Part shown: positions 34,638 through 46,108 of the stretch, one piece after another
How positions within the stretch are numbered: the first letter of the stretch is position 1
Layout of the letters: each line of letters opens with the position of its first letter
From: Stemphylium vesicarium
Lineage: Eukaryota; Ascomycota; Dothideomycetes; Pleosporales; Pleosporaceae
Assembly (NCBI GenBank): GCA_004380135.1
Contig: QXCR01000072.1
Location: 62,001 to 126,000 of the forward strand
DNA length: 64,000 nt
Direction: 5' to 3'
Made by a program: the position numbers and the translations under genes
The notes under the pieces: generated by a model
Seen by the model: only the letters and a program-made list of their open reading frames with translations
What the model was told of the DNA's origin: nothing
The model's database searches: none

Positions 34638-36990
34638 TTATGGGATGAATGGACGTGGCGCAGCCTTCCCTTGTTGCCTGTTTGGTCTCAGTCGTGACGA
34701 GGATGCAGTTGATGCGCCGTACTCTGTTATCGGAATATGAGGCAGGGGTTGGTTGGTCCTCGGTGGAGATACAGGCGTGATGATTCCGTCCATTTGTTCC
34801 TGTGTACGAAGGTATTTGAAGGGAACACGCCCTCGCCGCACCGCTGTGGCGCTTTCCTCAGGGTGACTCCTAGTCCAACCTGCTGGAATAGTCGGAATTG
34901 TGGTGAACAGCGTCTCGGGAGCGGGAAAGGTTGAAGGGATCGATATTTCCTGCTTAGCTGTGTGGCCTGAGCTTCGCGGACCACCGGAGATGGAGGATGC
35001 GGTGTGAGCTCTGGTGTGTAAGGAATATGGTTACTATTGCTCTGGGTTCTTCTCCTTGAAGAGGCATCGTCTCGAGGACGATAACTGTCAATCCCGCCTC
35101 TGCCAGCTGAGTAGCCATCTGAGTAGCCATCTGAGCCAGGGGCATAGCGGTCATGGCGGTCCTGGGCAATATAGCAGTCACTCCTTCTGATGGCTAAAGA
35201 ACTGTCTGGAGGAACATAGCGGTCAATCGCCCCCTCTAGTCTCTGGAAATCTCGACTAGTCGTCGCTGTAGGCATAGATACCGTACGTGCTGGAAGTCTT
35301 TCCGGCCCTCTGTTCCTTTCTGCATCATCTTGTTCAAATATAGCTACACTTGACAGCTGTGGCGACGCCGGCATCGATGAAACGTGTGAAAATTGTCGCA
35401 AGGAAGGCTGACGCACGACGTCTGACGACGCTGGTAGTGCTGCAGCTGGATCGCCAGTAGTCGTGTGTTCTCGAGGAGTAGCACGCGGCCTTTGGCGGAC
35501 TTCTGGGGTGGAAATATTGTCGCTCGACACATTGCCAGTGGACGCTGATGGTCCGGAATTTGTCCGTCGTCGTTTCGGTGCAGGTGCCCTTGGAGGTATT
35601 TCCGTTTCGATCTCGTTTGCAGTTTGGAGTGACAAAGCGGCCCGTGGTTTGTTCTTAGAGTTTGTCCTCTTCTTGAAGTGTACTGACGGTGATATAGCCG
35701 GCTAAGGCGCTGAGACGGCTGGTTCCAATAGCATCGCCGCCGAACTTGATGCTGCAGAGGTTGAAGCTTGACCCAGCAGATTTCGATGAACAGTCGAGCC
35801 ATCCACCGCCCCGCGAAACACTTCCAGATTTTCGATCCATCTCCAGATAAAGGTCCAGGCTGATGCGTTCGTGCGAAGTTCCGTAAATTCCTCTCGAAGC
35901 GCTTCTCGGAGAGCTTTGATATCTCCTAGAAGAAGCTCGCAGTTTCGTGATTCAAAGTACTTTGATATCAGAACGGTAACGCCTACCATCTCGATAGGTG
36001 CAAATGTTTGGACACCACGCAGATACTTGTTCGCGTTGGTGAAAACATCAGAGTCCATTTCAACGAGTTCTTTGAAGATAGTCCAGACACTGGCAAGGTG
36101 AGACTTGACAGCGTCGTCGATTGGCCCATTCAGCAGCTTGTGAAGCACGCTGCAATTTGTCTTCAAGGTTGGTAAGCCGTTTGCTGCAGTCGGATGCATG
36201 GCCTCGATGATCTGATTGAAGCAGGACAGAGTGAGTTGGAAGTCTTTTCCACGAGACCGATCTTTCATCAACATGTAAATGATGGGAAAGTCGGACACGA
36301 ACAGCAATGCTAACTCTTGCCATGGTCCGGACTTGGCCGTATCTTCTCGGCTGCGCTGAGTTGAACTCCCATCTGGACTCTAGCGAACAGATCTGAAGGC
36401 AAGGAGATATAAAGTTAGTATATGTCTCCCATGCGTCCTGTAGCTGCAGAACTTACCCTCCTCTTGAAACTGACTGAGTCCTGCAAACTGAAACGCAACC
36501 AAGTCTTTCTCTAGAAACTGTTTCTAAGTGTCTTCTGAAAGCAGCTTCCTGCGCCTGGGGCCATCAGACTCGCAGAACCACCTGTTGCCGTCAGCGTACG
36601 GATGTAATGGACATTCTTGATCTTCTACTTACCATTTCTCGCCTTTGTGGTCATGACATGGAATCATTCCCCTGACAAAAGCCCTGACAGAAGAGAGACG
36701 CTGCTTGCCGTCGACACAGACATACTTGTCGCGTCATCTTCCATCATCGCCAGCAGCGTGCTTTTTCTTGTTCAAGAGATAATTGGTGGGATAAAGTAGT
36801 TTTCTGAAAAAAATGTCAGCTACAGAGTGGATCGGCAGGGGCGTGACAATGCTACGCACCCATCAACGAGTTCATCAATCCAGTCATGCGATCAGCTGTT
36901 CACTGTTAGTACGATCGCTCCAACAGTCAAATTTGGTCTACTCTTACCTGTCCACACAACTTCTCGCTGATATTCCGGCTCACTCCCACT
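34638..36990 (-). pseudogene. Decayed fungal DUF262-domain protein
   Basis: DUF262 is the ParB/Srx-like N-terminal fold found in GmrSD-type restriction enzymes and in a large uncharacterised fungal family. Reading the minus strand in pieces gives the family order: EYQREVVWT, then DRMTGLMNSLMENYFIPPI, YVCVDGKQRLSSVRAF, PCHDHKGEKW-WFCESDG, RRKLLSEDT, LFARVQMGVQLSAAEKI, then GPWQELALLFVSDFP. Introns at matching places (GTAAGA, GTGCGT, GTAAGT donors) are still recognisable. Lesions: frame change after IPPI, TGA at 36734-36736, TAG at 36524-36526, a shift near 36330, TAG at 35702-35704, and a shift near 34960. The rest (35700-34638) is a Ser/Pro/Arg-rich tail containing PKRRRTNSG. Alternative: some breaks could be unusual introns, but not all. 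Confidence 0.75.
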
Positions 36991-37473
36991 TCATTATTAT
37001 TGAATCCAGCTGTTGGCATAAAACAAGAGCTAGGAGGGAAATTCTGGACGTTATATAGGTATCATATAGTGGCTTGGCTGCACTAGCTTGCATACTAAGA
37101 CACCAGCCATCTGGAACTTTCTGCATGGGTGGAATCGCCAAATCTCTGGCAACCGCGAAGCATCGCTTTCACTCACAAGCAGCCCGTCAGCACAAATCAC
37201 AATCATGCATCAAACATGTCGCAACATGCATACATCACACACAATTGATTGGCCGAAAGGATTTCTAACCTCTTGCGAATTGAGTGTGACTGTAACTACG
37301 ACTATTCTCCTCACTTGTGCTCATTGCTGCATCGTACATTGGGTTCGTGAGATCGGCCCTACCGCACCTCAACCCATGTGCTATTGCCGAATAAGTCGTA
37401 GATTTCTTACAGTAAATGGCAAACCATATTTAGATAGCTGACGACGCCCTCTGATTACGCGTCATCAGATAGT
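36991..37473. other. Intergenic, no gene supported
   Basis: About 480 bp between the REC8 stop and the first recognisable DUF262 segment, both minus strand. It should contain the old promoter and any lost first exon of the DUF262 gene. Confidence 0.5.
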
Positions 37474-40203
37474 CTAGTCCGCGTAAAGCGAGTCGTCGTC
37501 CTCCTCTTGAGCGGCATGTCCAGCGGCGAATTGCTCTTGGAAGTGACCTTCTTCCTCCATGGCTACCGTCTCTTCCATCTTACCACCTTCCGGTTTTAGC
37601 TTATCCGCAGCGTGTTCCGCATCCCTCGCTTGATTTCCTTCAGCAACATCGTCATCCTCTTCTTCGCTGCTGTCGGTGTCACCTCCATCGCTGATCTCAA
37701 TAACTTGCACAGCCTTAGCCTTCTCAGACAGTATTAGACCGATATCGCCGAAGTTCTCAGGCTGCTGGACGTCAAGCATGCCTTTGGTACCCAATGCGAG
37801 AACCATCATCAAACCCTGGCAGGCAATCATTTTGGTGTTCTCGGCAGGCGGAAGAAGCTCATCGAAAGTTATCCCCTCGGTGTCGTCAAGAACATCCGGA
37901 TCATCTTGAGCACAATCACGCTTCTCGGCAATTCTCTCCATGATGAAAGTGATGAAGTTTTCGCCTTCGGTAGAAAGAGCTTCGCGGACGCGAGATGTAT
38001 GTTTTAGTGGGCTGGCTGGCTCGGGAGGATCTGAGTTAAGACCTGGGAGTTCAAACTCGTCACCGGCGTAGTCGGCGTCACTTGTGAGATGCTTAGATCC
38101 TTCGGACAGAATGGGTAGACCCCTTCCATGTGATGGAGACGCGGATATCAGACGACTGCCGTGCCTGCCTTGATCAGCGGAACCAAGCATGCCGACGCGT
38201 CCGCTACGAGGAATGGCCGACGAGCCGCGAACGGAAGCACTCATGTTCCAAGGCATTGCCGAGAATATCTGCTCATCGTCAAGAGCGGAGACACCCTTGC
38301 GAGGCAGTTCAACTGCAACGTCGTCGTCCCCACCAGGCATGAATAGGCCTTCGTCATCATCACCACGAACAACCTCAGGCTCGCCGGTCTTCTGACGCAC
38401 GCGGCGAGACTCTTTTTGTGTCGCGTCGTCAATACCACTATCGCGATCGTGCTTGGACCCAGCGATTTTCTTGCGGCTCACGCCAGTGATGGATTCGAAG
38501 AGGTTGTCGCCGACGAACATATCGAATGGGTTGTAGCCTCGGCCATTGGAGATACGATGACCGATGCCTCCTATGCCGGATCCCCAAACATAATGTTCCG
38601 CATTCTTCCTTGCCTGCGTGATGGCACGATTCTGTATCTTTTGTCGGGCAGCAGCCCTCATGTTCTTTCTATAGCTCGTTTGCCAGCCGACAAGCTCTTT
38701 GTTACGAAGCTCTATGGCGGCATCGGTTGGGAGAGTGCGTGGGGCTCGACGCCGACGCATAGGTGCAGTGAACGTCTCGGATGACTCCAGCACTTCTGAA
38801 TGCTCGTTGAGCTGTTGCTGTGCCTCTGACGAAAAGGATTCGCCTTCTGGAAGATTGTCTCCATAGACAGGAAGGTCAATGTCCATGTCATCGCCAGGTA
38901 GCTGGTAAACGTCAGGATCCATGTTGTAAAAGGTTTCATGTAGGGAACAGCGAGGTGTAGCAGGTCGAGAAACAAGAAGGGGATAATTGAAGAGCGTGTA
39001 CACAACAAGCTGCTAATGATGGGCAACAGCGGTCTAAGTGGGTTTGACGGGCGCCGGTGAGATGATGTAAGGTCATGACCCGACTGCTAGTGGGGGAAGC
39101 GTAACCAGACCGTGAGACTGACTACTGAAATTGCGGTGCAAAAAGACGTGAAAGAGCGCAGTAAAACTTACCTGATCCCGAGCCCGCCGTCCCTCTTCAT
39201 GTTCTGCCCTCACTCTCGCACTCGCTCCAGCATCACCAGACATCTGTGCACCTGCAGGCGTAGCCGGTGTCTTGACCACCGCCGGACGTGGTGACAGCTG
39301 AATGATCTCGCCATCGTCTCCAAACATAAAGTCGGGATCTTCGATCTCGATGGTATCGCCAGCTCCGAGCATGCCACTGGGTCGACTGAGACTGCCTGGT
39401 CCGTTGTCGCCTTCCAGTCTGAACTCGCCTGGAGCGAAAGGAGACGAGGTAGGCAGAATGAGACCACCGATAGTGCCGACATGAGACGACAACTGCGATT
39501 GCTGGGAGCCGAAGGGGGTCAGGGATTGGGAGTCGCCGGAGTGTGCCACGTTAAGATCAAAGTTGAAGTCAAGGTCAGAGAGGAGTTCTGGGGGAGGAAT
39601 AGCAAAGTCGGGAAGGAACGATGGGTCATCTTGGAGAATTAGCTGCTCAGGCCTAGAAAACGTCTGTCAGTGGATTGTTCTGGAAGGGAAAAGGCAATGA
39701 ATGCCCACCTAGCTTTGCCTGCATCTGCATCGAGCGCTGTGTCCTGTACTGTTCGTAACATTGTTCGTAGTGCAATTTGCGCATTCTGTGCGTCTGCGAG
39801 AACATATCCACATTGCTGGAGGTATACACGTGAAACACCATATCTGTACGCATCAGTGATGCCCCGTTGTACACCCCAGGTGCCTGCATTAGGATGCTTA
39901 CAACAGGTTGCCTTGCAGGCGCAGTGCCATGGGCGCTACCGGATCTACAATAGTCTGACATGCTTTGGAAACATCGACATCGAGAATCTGCTTCCGGTTG
40001 ATGCGCTTCAAGCTCGACTTGGAACCTAACGTAGCAACCAGCCTGGCACCTCTGTCAGTGGGAGGAAGGAGCACCTCAGCACCGTTTCAACGTACCACAC
40101 GGTTGCCACACCGTATTTGCGTGACGTGAGGACTGCGAGCGTTAGCTTAGCTATCAGAAGCTGGATTCCTGGAGTGGAGCTCACTTTCGTGACTGTAAAA
40201 CAT
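37474..40203 (-). CDS. REC8: Meiotic cohesin kleisin REC8
   Basis: Alpha-kleisin subunit of meiotic cohesin, cleaved by separase at anaphase. Exons on the minus strand: 40203-40185, 40132-40096, 40042-39902, 39843-39709, 39652-39172, and a last exon ending at 37474. The N-terminal Rad21/Rec8 domain is rebuilt from four small exons: MFYSHEILTSRKYGVATVW, LVATLGSKSSLKRINRK, DVDVSKACQTIV, LRLQGNLLYGVSRVYLQQC. The C-terminal winged helix is ENFITFIMERIAEK...GLMMVLALGTKGMLDVQQ. The middle is acidic and Ser/Pro-rich. The acceptor of the last exon is uncertain: CAG near 39010 or CCAG near 38906 both keep the frame. The C-terminus extends about 90 acidic residues past the winged helix. REC8 is chosen over Rad21 from the VATVWLVATLG N-terminus. 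Confidence 0.86.
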
Positions 40204-40635
40204 GATGGTGATAGCTAATACATGGAACGAAAGACCGTATGGATGTGGTGAAATAGCGAGACAACTACAGTGTATATTGCGAGGAAGGAAACTTGAAGGG
40301 CAATTGAGTTAGCGACCATGAGGTTGCGGGGGCACTGAGCTTGGGTGTTGGGAGCGCGACGAGCCTTGGCAGCACGTTTGGACGCGCTTCCACGACGCGG
40401 AGTGAAGTGAAGATGAAGACGGCAACAAGCGCACTTGGCGGACCAGATGACGTGTCTATTAATGCAAGTCTAGAATTCGTGCCATCATTACTCATGCTGT
40501 CAAGAGAATCGCTTCTCAAATTGCCACCTAGGTCGATGCCAATGCCAGCCGTATGGTTCATCCAGGACGCGTCTACTTCGGCAGGATAAATCGAAATCCC
40601 GGACCACCATTCACAGGAGAACGGCTGAGACCATT
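40204..40635. other. Intergenic between UBP6 end and REC8 start
   Basis: About 430 bp holding the REC8 promoter and UBP6 3' UTR. An 82-codon plus-strand frame and a 98-codon minus-strand frame overlap here, but neither has recognisable features. Confidence 0.5.
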
Positions 40636-42540
40636 CTACGCCTCACCCATAGATACGTCCTCGTCAACGGTAGGCAGAGGAACGGCGCGGTAGAGGAGGA
40701 TAAGAGCCGAATGGCTTTGACCTAGAGGAATGTCAGTCACTGAAGATAGTCAGGGGACGAGAACACATACCTCCACCAGAAAGAGTTTGTATCCTCTCAG
40801 CATCGACCTCGGAAACCTTCTCGTCGTTGAACCACCACCACTTGCCGTCTTCCTCCTTCCGCTTGCCGGTGATTGGGTCCTTGGCGCCCTGCTTCTTGAC
40901 GAAAGACGTGTAGTGACCGCTGTCAGCACTGGCGCCCTGATGAGTGATGACACCCCTCAGCTCGTATAATCCAGTCTGGTTGGCTCCCTCGTCGGCCGCC
41001 ATCTTGGGGTCCACAAGTGCGAGAAGCTCCTTCTTGGCCGCCTTAATCGATGCTGCACGCTCGGCCTCAATCTGGGCGTCGGTCTTGTACTCGACCTCCT
41101 CCATCTTGGTGTCTTCGGGCTTGTTAGCATCCTCCTTCTTTTGTGCGGCTTCCTTTTTCTTTTGCAAGGGTTCCTTGCGCGCCAGAGGGTCGCTGTCGTT
41201 CTCTTCACCGGCCTTCATGCGCTTCTGTCGCTTGCGGGCGCGCTCGTCATCCTCCTCTTCCTTGCGGACGTCACGAATCTTGTCCCGTACAGGGGCCAGA
41301 ACCTTCCTCAGGTCGTCGGTGCAAAACTCCAAGGCGTCCAACTCTTCCGGGAATGTGACCTTGCGCATGATCTTGGCCTTTTTGTTGGTGTCTCGTCGCC
41401 AGTCGAAGCGCACAAAGTGAACTGGGAGATGCTTTGGCAGGCGGGCGATCTTGGAAGTCTTCGTGTACATGGCGTTCCGTCCCAGAACTTCCGATCGTTT
41501 CTCGATCTGCTCCTTCAGGCCCGCGGCCAGACCTTCCCTGAGATGGTTTGTCTCGACGTTGATATGGCAGTTGAGCTTGAAGAAGAGGTCTTCGCTGTGG
41601 ACTGGCTCCTCGCCAGCTTCTTTCGCCGCAGGCTCGTCGCACTCCATGACCGACTCGAACTTGCCCGCCATGTACTTGTCGATCCAAGACATTGCCTGCT
41701 TGTCCGCGTCGGACGCATCCTTGTCATTAATCTTCAAGTTTTGTCGCAGTTGCGACACGATCTGTGACCAAGCCTCCTCGGCGTCCTGCTGTGCGTAGCC
41801 ATGGCCGTCCTTTGACTTTTGGGCGAATTGGGGGAATGCGGTTCGGAGAGCGTTGAGGAACATGAGCGGAGGGAATCCCTGCTGGGTCTCGGACATTTGC
41901 TTGAACAGGTCGCGGAGGGAGCCTGTGAGATCGGTCGAGGCACCTAGGCCACCGAGACCGAACTGGCTGAGCTGCTGAGCGAAGCCCGATGATTCGGCGG
42001 CATTGCTGTGCGCAGTCAGTATTTCGTAAATGAGTTACAAGGAGATCCCGTACCTAGAAGAGTAGCGCAAAAGTTCTTCCTGAAGTTCGGGGATAGACCT
42101 GAGCGTCTGCAGCGTGGAGTTCATGTAGCAGGTGTTGCCCAGGTTCTGCAGACCGGCGGGAGTGGCGCCTTCCAACTGCGCGGCTTCTGCCTCATCCATA
42201 TCCTCGAGGAACTTGGTAGGGACCTTGGGCTTCTCGATGACGTTTCCAGCGCCCGAAGGCGTTCCCATCATCATGAGCGTCTGGTTGGGCTTGAGGCCCA
42301 GTTTGGACATGTCGGCGTCATCCTTGAGTTGGCCGCCTTTGACGATGACCTTCTGGCGCTCTGGTTCGACGCCGGTGATGGAAAAGAGCTGGTATTTGAA
42401 CGTCTCGCCGGTGGACGTGGTATCCACTTCGACCTCGTGCTTCTTGCCCTGGTGCTTTACAATTACTACAAACATGCAAGTCAATACCGAAACCCTGTAG
42501 TGGCGCGTGGAGAGTGGCGCGTACCTGGTATGGACGCCAT
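40636..42540 (-). CDS. UBP6: Ubiquitin carboxyl-terminal hydrolase 6 (proteasome-associated, USP14 type)
   Basis: Deubiquitinase bound to the proteasome lid/base, recycling ubiquitin and delaying degradation. Exons 42540-42525, 42465-42054, 42005-40771 and 40721-40636 give 582 residues. An N-terminal ubiquitin-like domain (VIVKHQGKKHEVEV...MMMGTP, residues 6-75) binds the proteasome. The Cys box GLQNLGNTCYMNSTLQ places the catalytic Cys at residue 118, as in yeast Ubp6. The His box is HQGASADSGHYTSFVK. A Lys/Glu-rich insertion lies between them (REKKKEAAQKK-like region around 41100-41280). The last exon reads QSHSALILLYRAVP and ends VSMGEA. The gene diverges from ARPC4. Confidence 0.95.
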
Positions 42541-42819
42541 GATGAATACCCAACTATACTGTAGATAGTGTATAGAGAGTTCTAGGGGGAGAGGAGGCGA
42601 GCGAGTACTTATACTATCTTCGTGGGGCAAATGTTAATGGTCGACGGCCGAAACATGAGGAAGGCAGGCCGCGCCAAGCTCAGCCGCCGCCCGGAGCTCT
42701 AACCCCACTAGCGACCACCTGCAGGCACCGCCAACTCCATACTGGCATGTCATAGCCCGCTCTCCCCCGACAGCAGCCCTGACATCCGACCATAGAGCTG
42801 GTGTTGAGCTCTACCCACG
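42541..42819. promoter_or_regulatory. Divergent promoter, UBP6 / ARPC4
   Basis: 279 bp between two divergent start codons; both promoters lie here. No specific site was identified. Confidence 0.55.
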
Positions 42820-43487
42820 ATGGTATGCTCCCTTCTGCCTCGATAAGCTTCATTGCTTGCACGTGCTGATCTACGCAGTCCCAATCACTCCGCCCTTACC
42901 TGCAGTGCGTGCGCTCGTCTCTCACGGCCGCCCTGTCCCTCTCCAACTTTGCCTCGCAAGCCTCCGAGCGCCACAATGTCCCCGAAATCGAAGCTGCGAG
43001 CTCCCCGGAGGTCATTCTGAATCCGCTCACCGTATCGAGAAACGAGAATGAACGCGTATACATCGAGCCCAGTATCAACAGTGTACGAATAAGCATCAAG
43101 ATCAAGCAGGCAGATGAGATTGAGCACATTCTGGTCCACAAGTTCACTCGCTTCCTGACCCAAAGAGCCGAGTCGTTCTACATCCTGCGGAGGAAGCCGG
43201 TCAAGGGCTACGACATCTCGTTCCTCATCACCAACTTCCACACCGAGGAGATGCTCAAGCACAAGCTTGTCGACTTTATTATTCAGTTCATGGAGGAGGT
43301 TGACAAGGAAATCTCAGAGATGAAGCTCTTTGTAAGGCAGTCGAGCTATCTTGTGGCATATGGAAGCTAACGCGTTGGCAGTTGAACGCAAGAGCACGTT
43401 TCGTGGCCGAATCTTTCCTTACTCCAGTACGTTGTCGTCCCCACCTGACCACGTACACAAAAGCTAACAGCAGTCTAGTTTGATTAA
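42820..43487 (+). CDS. ARPC4: Arp2/3 complex subunit 4 (ARPC4/Arc19)
   Basis: Core scaffold subunit of the Arp2/3 actin nucleator. Exons 42820-42822, 42879-43331, 43382-43426 and 43479-43487 give 169 residues, matching the family (168-170). The first exon is only the ATG, followed directly by a GTATGC donor; the last holds just Phe-Asp-stop. Sequence is almost invariant: [105 protein letters not shown]. The tiny exons are accepted because they restore the universally conserved ends of the protein with consensus splice sites and CTAAC branch sequences. Confidence 0.95.
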
Positions 43488-43876
43488 GTACACGAGGACT
43501 GCGTTTGTATATATAGCGACATTACGACATCGGAACACAAGGCAGCTATACGAGACGGACCATTGTCGAGGCCCGGACCCGTTAGTTGGCAAGCAAGCGT
43601 GGACGTGGAAAAGGTGCAATCTAGGCTGAGCATTCGACCAGCAATGAATACAAACACGAACTTCGAAATCACTTTGCCGCACCTGCGTACCAACGACCCT
43701 TCGAACATGCTCACAAAGCATGCCACGAGCCGCTCTTTGGCCGACTGATGACGAGCAGGCATCACGCACACATTGGGCCTGACATGGTGACTTGTTCTTC
43801 ATTCCTTCATTCATCTATAGGATACTGGCTACATGGGATTACTGTGCAGCCCCTAATCCAAAGACGCTATCAGCGC
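43488..43876. other. Intergenic between convergent ARPC4 and peroxiredoxin genes
   Basis: About 390 bp of 3' flanks. Overlapping open frames on both strands show no features. Confidence 0.5.
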
Positions 43877-44472
43877 CTACAACTTAGCCAGGACGGCATC
43901 GGCACCAGAAACCGAAACCTCGCCAGGGCTCTTCTCGTTCTCGGCATAGATGACCTTGCCGTGGTCAAACACCATAGCCCAGCGACCATTGCGGTCGCCC
44001 ATGCCCGCCTGCCAGCCGTGCTCCTTGCTGAAGAAAGTCTTGGTGTCGCTCAAAAAAAGCACCTCATCGCCCTTGACACCGTTGACCTTGCCCCACGCAT
44101 TCATGACCCAGGCGTCGTTTGACGCAATAGTCGCGATGACATCAACGCCCTTGTCCTTGAACTCCTTGGCCTTGGAGATGTAGGGTGGGAGGTGGTATGC
44201 CTGGCAGCCCGGTGTGAAGGCGCCGGGTACCGAGAAGAGAACGACCTTCTTGTCGGCCCATTCTTTGCTGGCGTCGTATTCTTGGGGACGGCCGCAGAGG
44301 GTGGGGTCGCTGTCGGTGATGGGAGCCCATCTGTACAAGAGGGATCATTGTTAGCAATTGTAAGTTTTAGAGTTTGGGGCTCTGTGGTGATGCAGTGGTG
44401 CAAAGCAAGACGTGGAACTTACTCGAACTTGACGCCCTCGGGGAGCTTGTCGCCGACTTGTAGAGGTGCCAT
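43877..44472 (-). CDS. Type II (Prx5-like) peroxiredoxin
   Basis: Thiol peroxidase reducing H2O2 and alkyl hydroperoxides, in the family of fungal PMP20/Asp f 3 proteins. Exons 44472-44423 and 44330-43877 give 167 residues. The peroxidatic Cys lies in PGAFTPGCQAYHLPPY (Cys 59), with the Thr-x-x-Cys arrangement of the family. A second Cys at residue 29 (TLCGRP) corresponds to the resolving Cys region of Asp f 3 homologues. ASKEWADKKVVLFSVP and NDAWVMNAWGKV are strongly conserved. There is no targeting presequence. The end VLAKL is not a perfect PTS1 tripeptide, so peroxisomal location is uncertain and cytosolic is as likely. The intron has a GTAAGT donor. Confidence 0.95.
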
Positions 44473-45468
44473 TGTGGATTAGATGTGGTGGAGGTTGATT
44501 GATTAGAGAGATGAAAGTTGTAGATGGAGAAAAGTGTGTGCGCTGTTCAACTGAAGTAGAAGAAGAAAAGAGAAACAAGAGTACCGACCCAGAAGTTTAT
44601 CTGGTTTCCATAGGGAGGGGCAGACCAGCTTTCCACCGTTTGTCGCCGACCTACCTGCTTCCCAAGCTTCGAGCTTCGAGATCATAGTGGGGCAGCCTGG
44701 CTGGCTGGCTAACTTTCTCGGACTGAGCCCGGCCGGCCGAGGCAAGCTCGCTGGCCGCCCGACCCAAAACAATACATCACACCTTTGCTCGGTGCGACCG
44801 TGCGAGGGTAAAGGGTAAGGGTTTGACAAATACATTGGGCCTATGAGCGGCGGGTACCTGAATGAGCAGCATGTCCGCAGCTGGGAAAGATAAGCAGTCA
44901 AGTAAGCCTACTCGTAGTCTTCCCAGCAAGACGGAGGTGGCATTGGCTATCACTTTGTCCGCGCTCGTCTCGAGACCCTTGCTTCCCTCTTGCTGTCTGC
45001 ATCTTTGAATGTTTACTGAGCGGATTTCACGTGAGGGGCTTGCTTGCGTGGACACAGCAGCTTTTCGGGGGTGCATCGGTGGCTCCTTGCGTTCGATGTT
45101 CGAGAAGCTTCACTTCCCTTATCGATATCGGGGGTGCATTTGCGGGGACGACCGTGGGACGCGGCGGAAGCGCGTGAGAGCAGCAGCAGTGGCAGCAGTG
45201 GCAGCAGTGGCAGTGGCAGTGGCATTTTCAGTGGACAAGTGCAAACAGAGGTATTAAAGAGAATGAAGCATGGTTGTTAGTGTGCAAGATAGGCTGAGGT
45301 TTCTGTATCTCCGCGCTCCTCACTCATGTCAGACTATGCCGATATGCCGATATAGAGGGGCAGGACGCGGCATTCGCAAGTACATGAACGGGCTTCACTG
45401 CTGCGTGCTAAGGTATCAGAAGATTTGCATTATCGCATCAAATCGCCCTTCTAGCTGATCTCCTAAAT
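44473..45468. other. Divergent intergenic region, peroxiredoxin / NTF2-like gene
   Basis: About 1 kb with both promoters and the Ser/Gly-codon minisatellite at 45178-45224. Frames over the repeat read as Ser-Gly or Ala-Val runs and are not supported as genes. Confidence 0.5.
45178..45224. repeat. AGCAGTGGC/AGTGGC minisatellite
   Basis: Imperfect tandem units of AGCAGTGGC shortening to AGTGGC across about 47 bp. It lies about 245 bp upstream of the NTF2-like gene start. Confidence 0.85.
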
Positions 45469-46020
45469 ATGTCTCTTGCCCCACCATTCACCAAAGAGAC
45501 TGCGAATGCCAAAGTGAAGAAGGCGCAAGACCTATGGAATGGCCAGTACGTGGTTTGGTCCCTGATACATTCGCTCAATCTGATCCCGGTAGGGATCCCA
45601 AGACGATCGCGCAAGCCTATACCCCCGACAGTATCTGGCGCAACCGGTCATTTTTCCTCCGCGGTACAGCAGCGATTGAGGACTTCTTGACCAAGAAGTG
45701 GGAGAAAGAGAAGAACTACCGATTGCGCAAGGAGCTGTTCGCTTTTACCGAGAACAAGATTGCTGTCCAATTCTGGTATGAGTACCAAGACGCTCACGAT
45801 GGCCTGAAATGGAAGCGCTGCTATGGTCTCGAAGACTGGACCTTTACCGACAATGGGAAGATGCGCAAACGGCAGATGAGCGGCAATGATGTCGAGATCG
45901 ATGAAGCTGGTGAGATCCCAAGAAGTAGACTCGAGATAGCTTTGACTAACGTCTGCAGCGCGATGGTTCAAGAATGGTGTTGATGTCAACAAGGTCGACA
46001 TTACCGAGCATCATTGGTGA
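45469..46020 (+). CDS. NTF2-like DUF1348 family protein
   Basis: Small cone-fold protein of the SnoaL/NTF2-like superfamily, DUF1348 type, widespread in bacteria and fungi; no biochemical function established. Exons 45469-45545, 45593-45909 and 45959-46020 give 151 residues. Family pattern: PPFTKETANAKVKKAQDLWN, then QAYTPDSIWRNRSFFLRG formed across the first intron, FLTKKWEKEKNYRLRKELFAF, VQFWYEYQDAHDGLKWKRCYG, EDWTFTDNGKMRKRQMSGND, and an end in ITEHHW. Introns use GTACGT and GTGAGA donors. No signal peptide. It converges on the roadblock gene with only 88 bp between stops. Confidence 0.88.
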
Positions 46021-46108
46021 TTCAGTCTATTGTTCTATTCAACATAGTCGGGTATCGTAACGCTTGCGGGAAAATATAAGCAAATATGCAGTGAATTCGA
46101 TGCATGCA

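Noticed and set aside
34960..35050. Intron explanation for the last frame change in the DUF262 locus
   Set aside because: A donor at a weak GTAACC and an acceptor at CTAAGCAG could be drawn, but it leaves the upstream stops unexplained.
41141..41767. 208-codon plus-strand frame opposite UBP6
   Set aside because: Lies wholly antisense to the certain UBP6 catalytic exon; Leu/Val-rich composition follows from the opposite strand's Lys/Glu codons.
45044..45280. Ser-Gly repeat protein over the minisatellite
   Set aside because: The apparent protein is produced by the AGCAGTGGC repeat; nothing conserved surrounds it.
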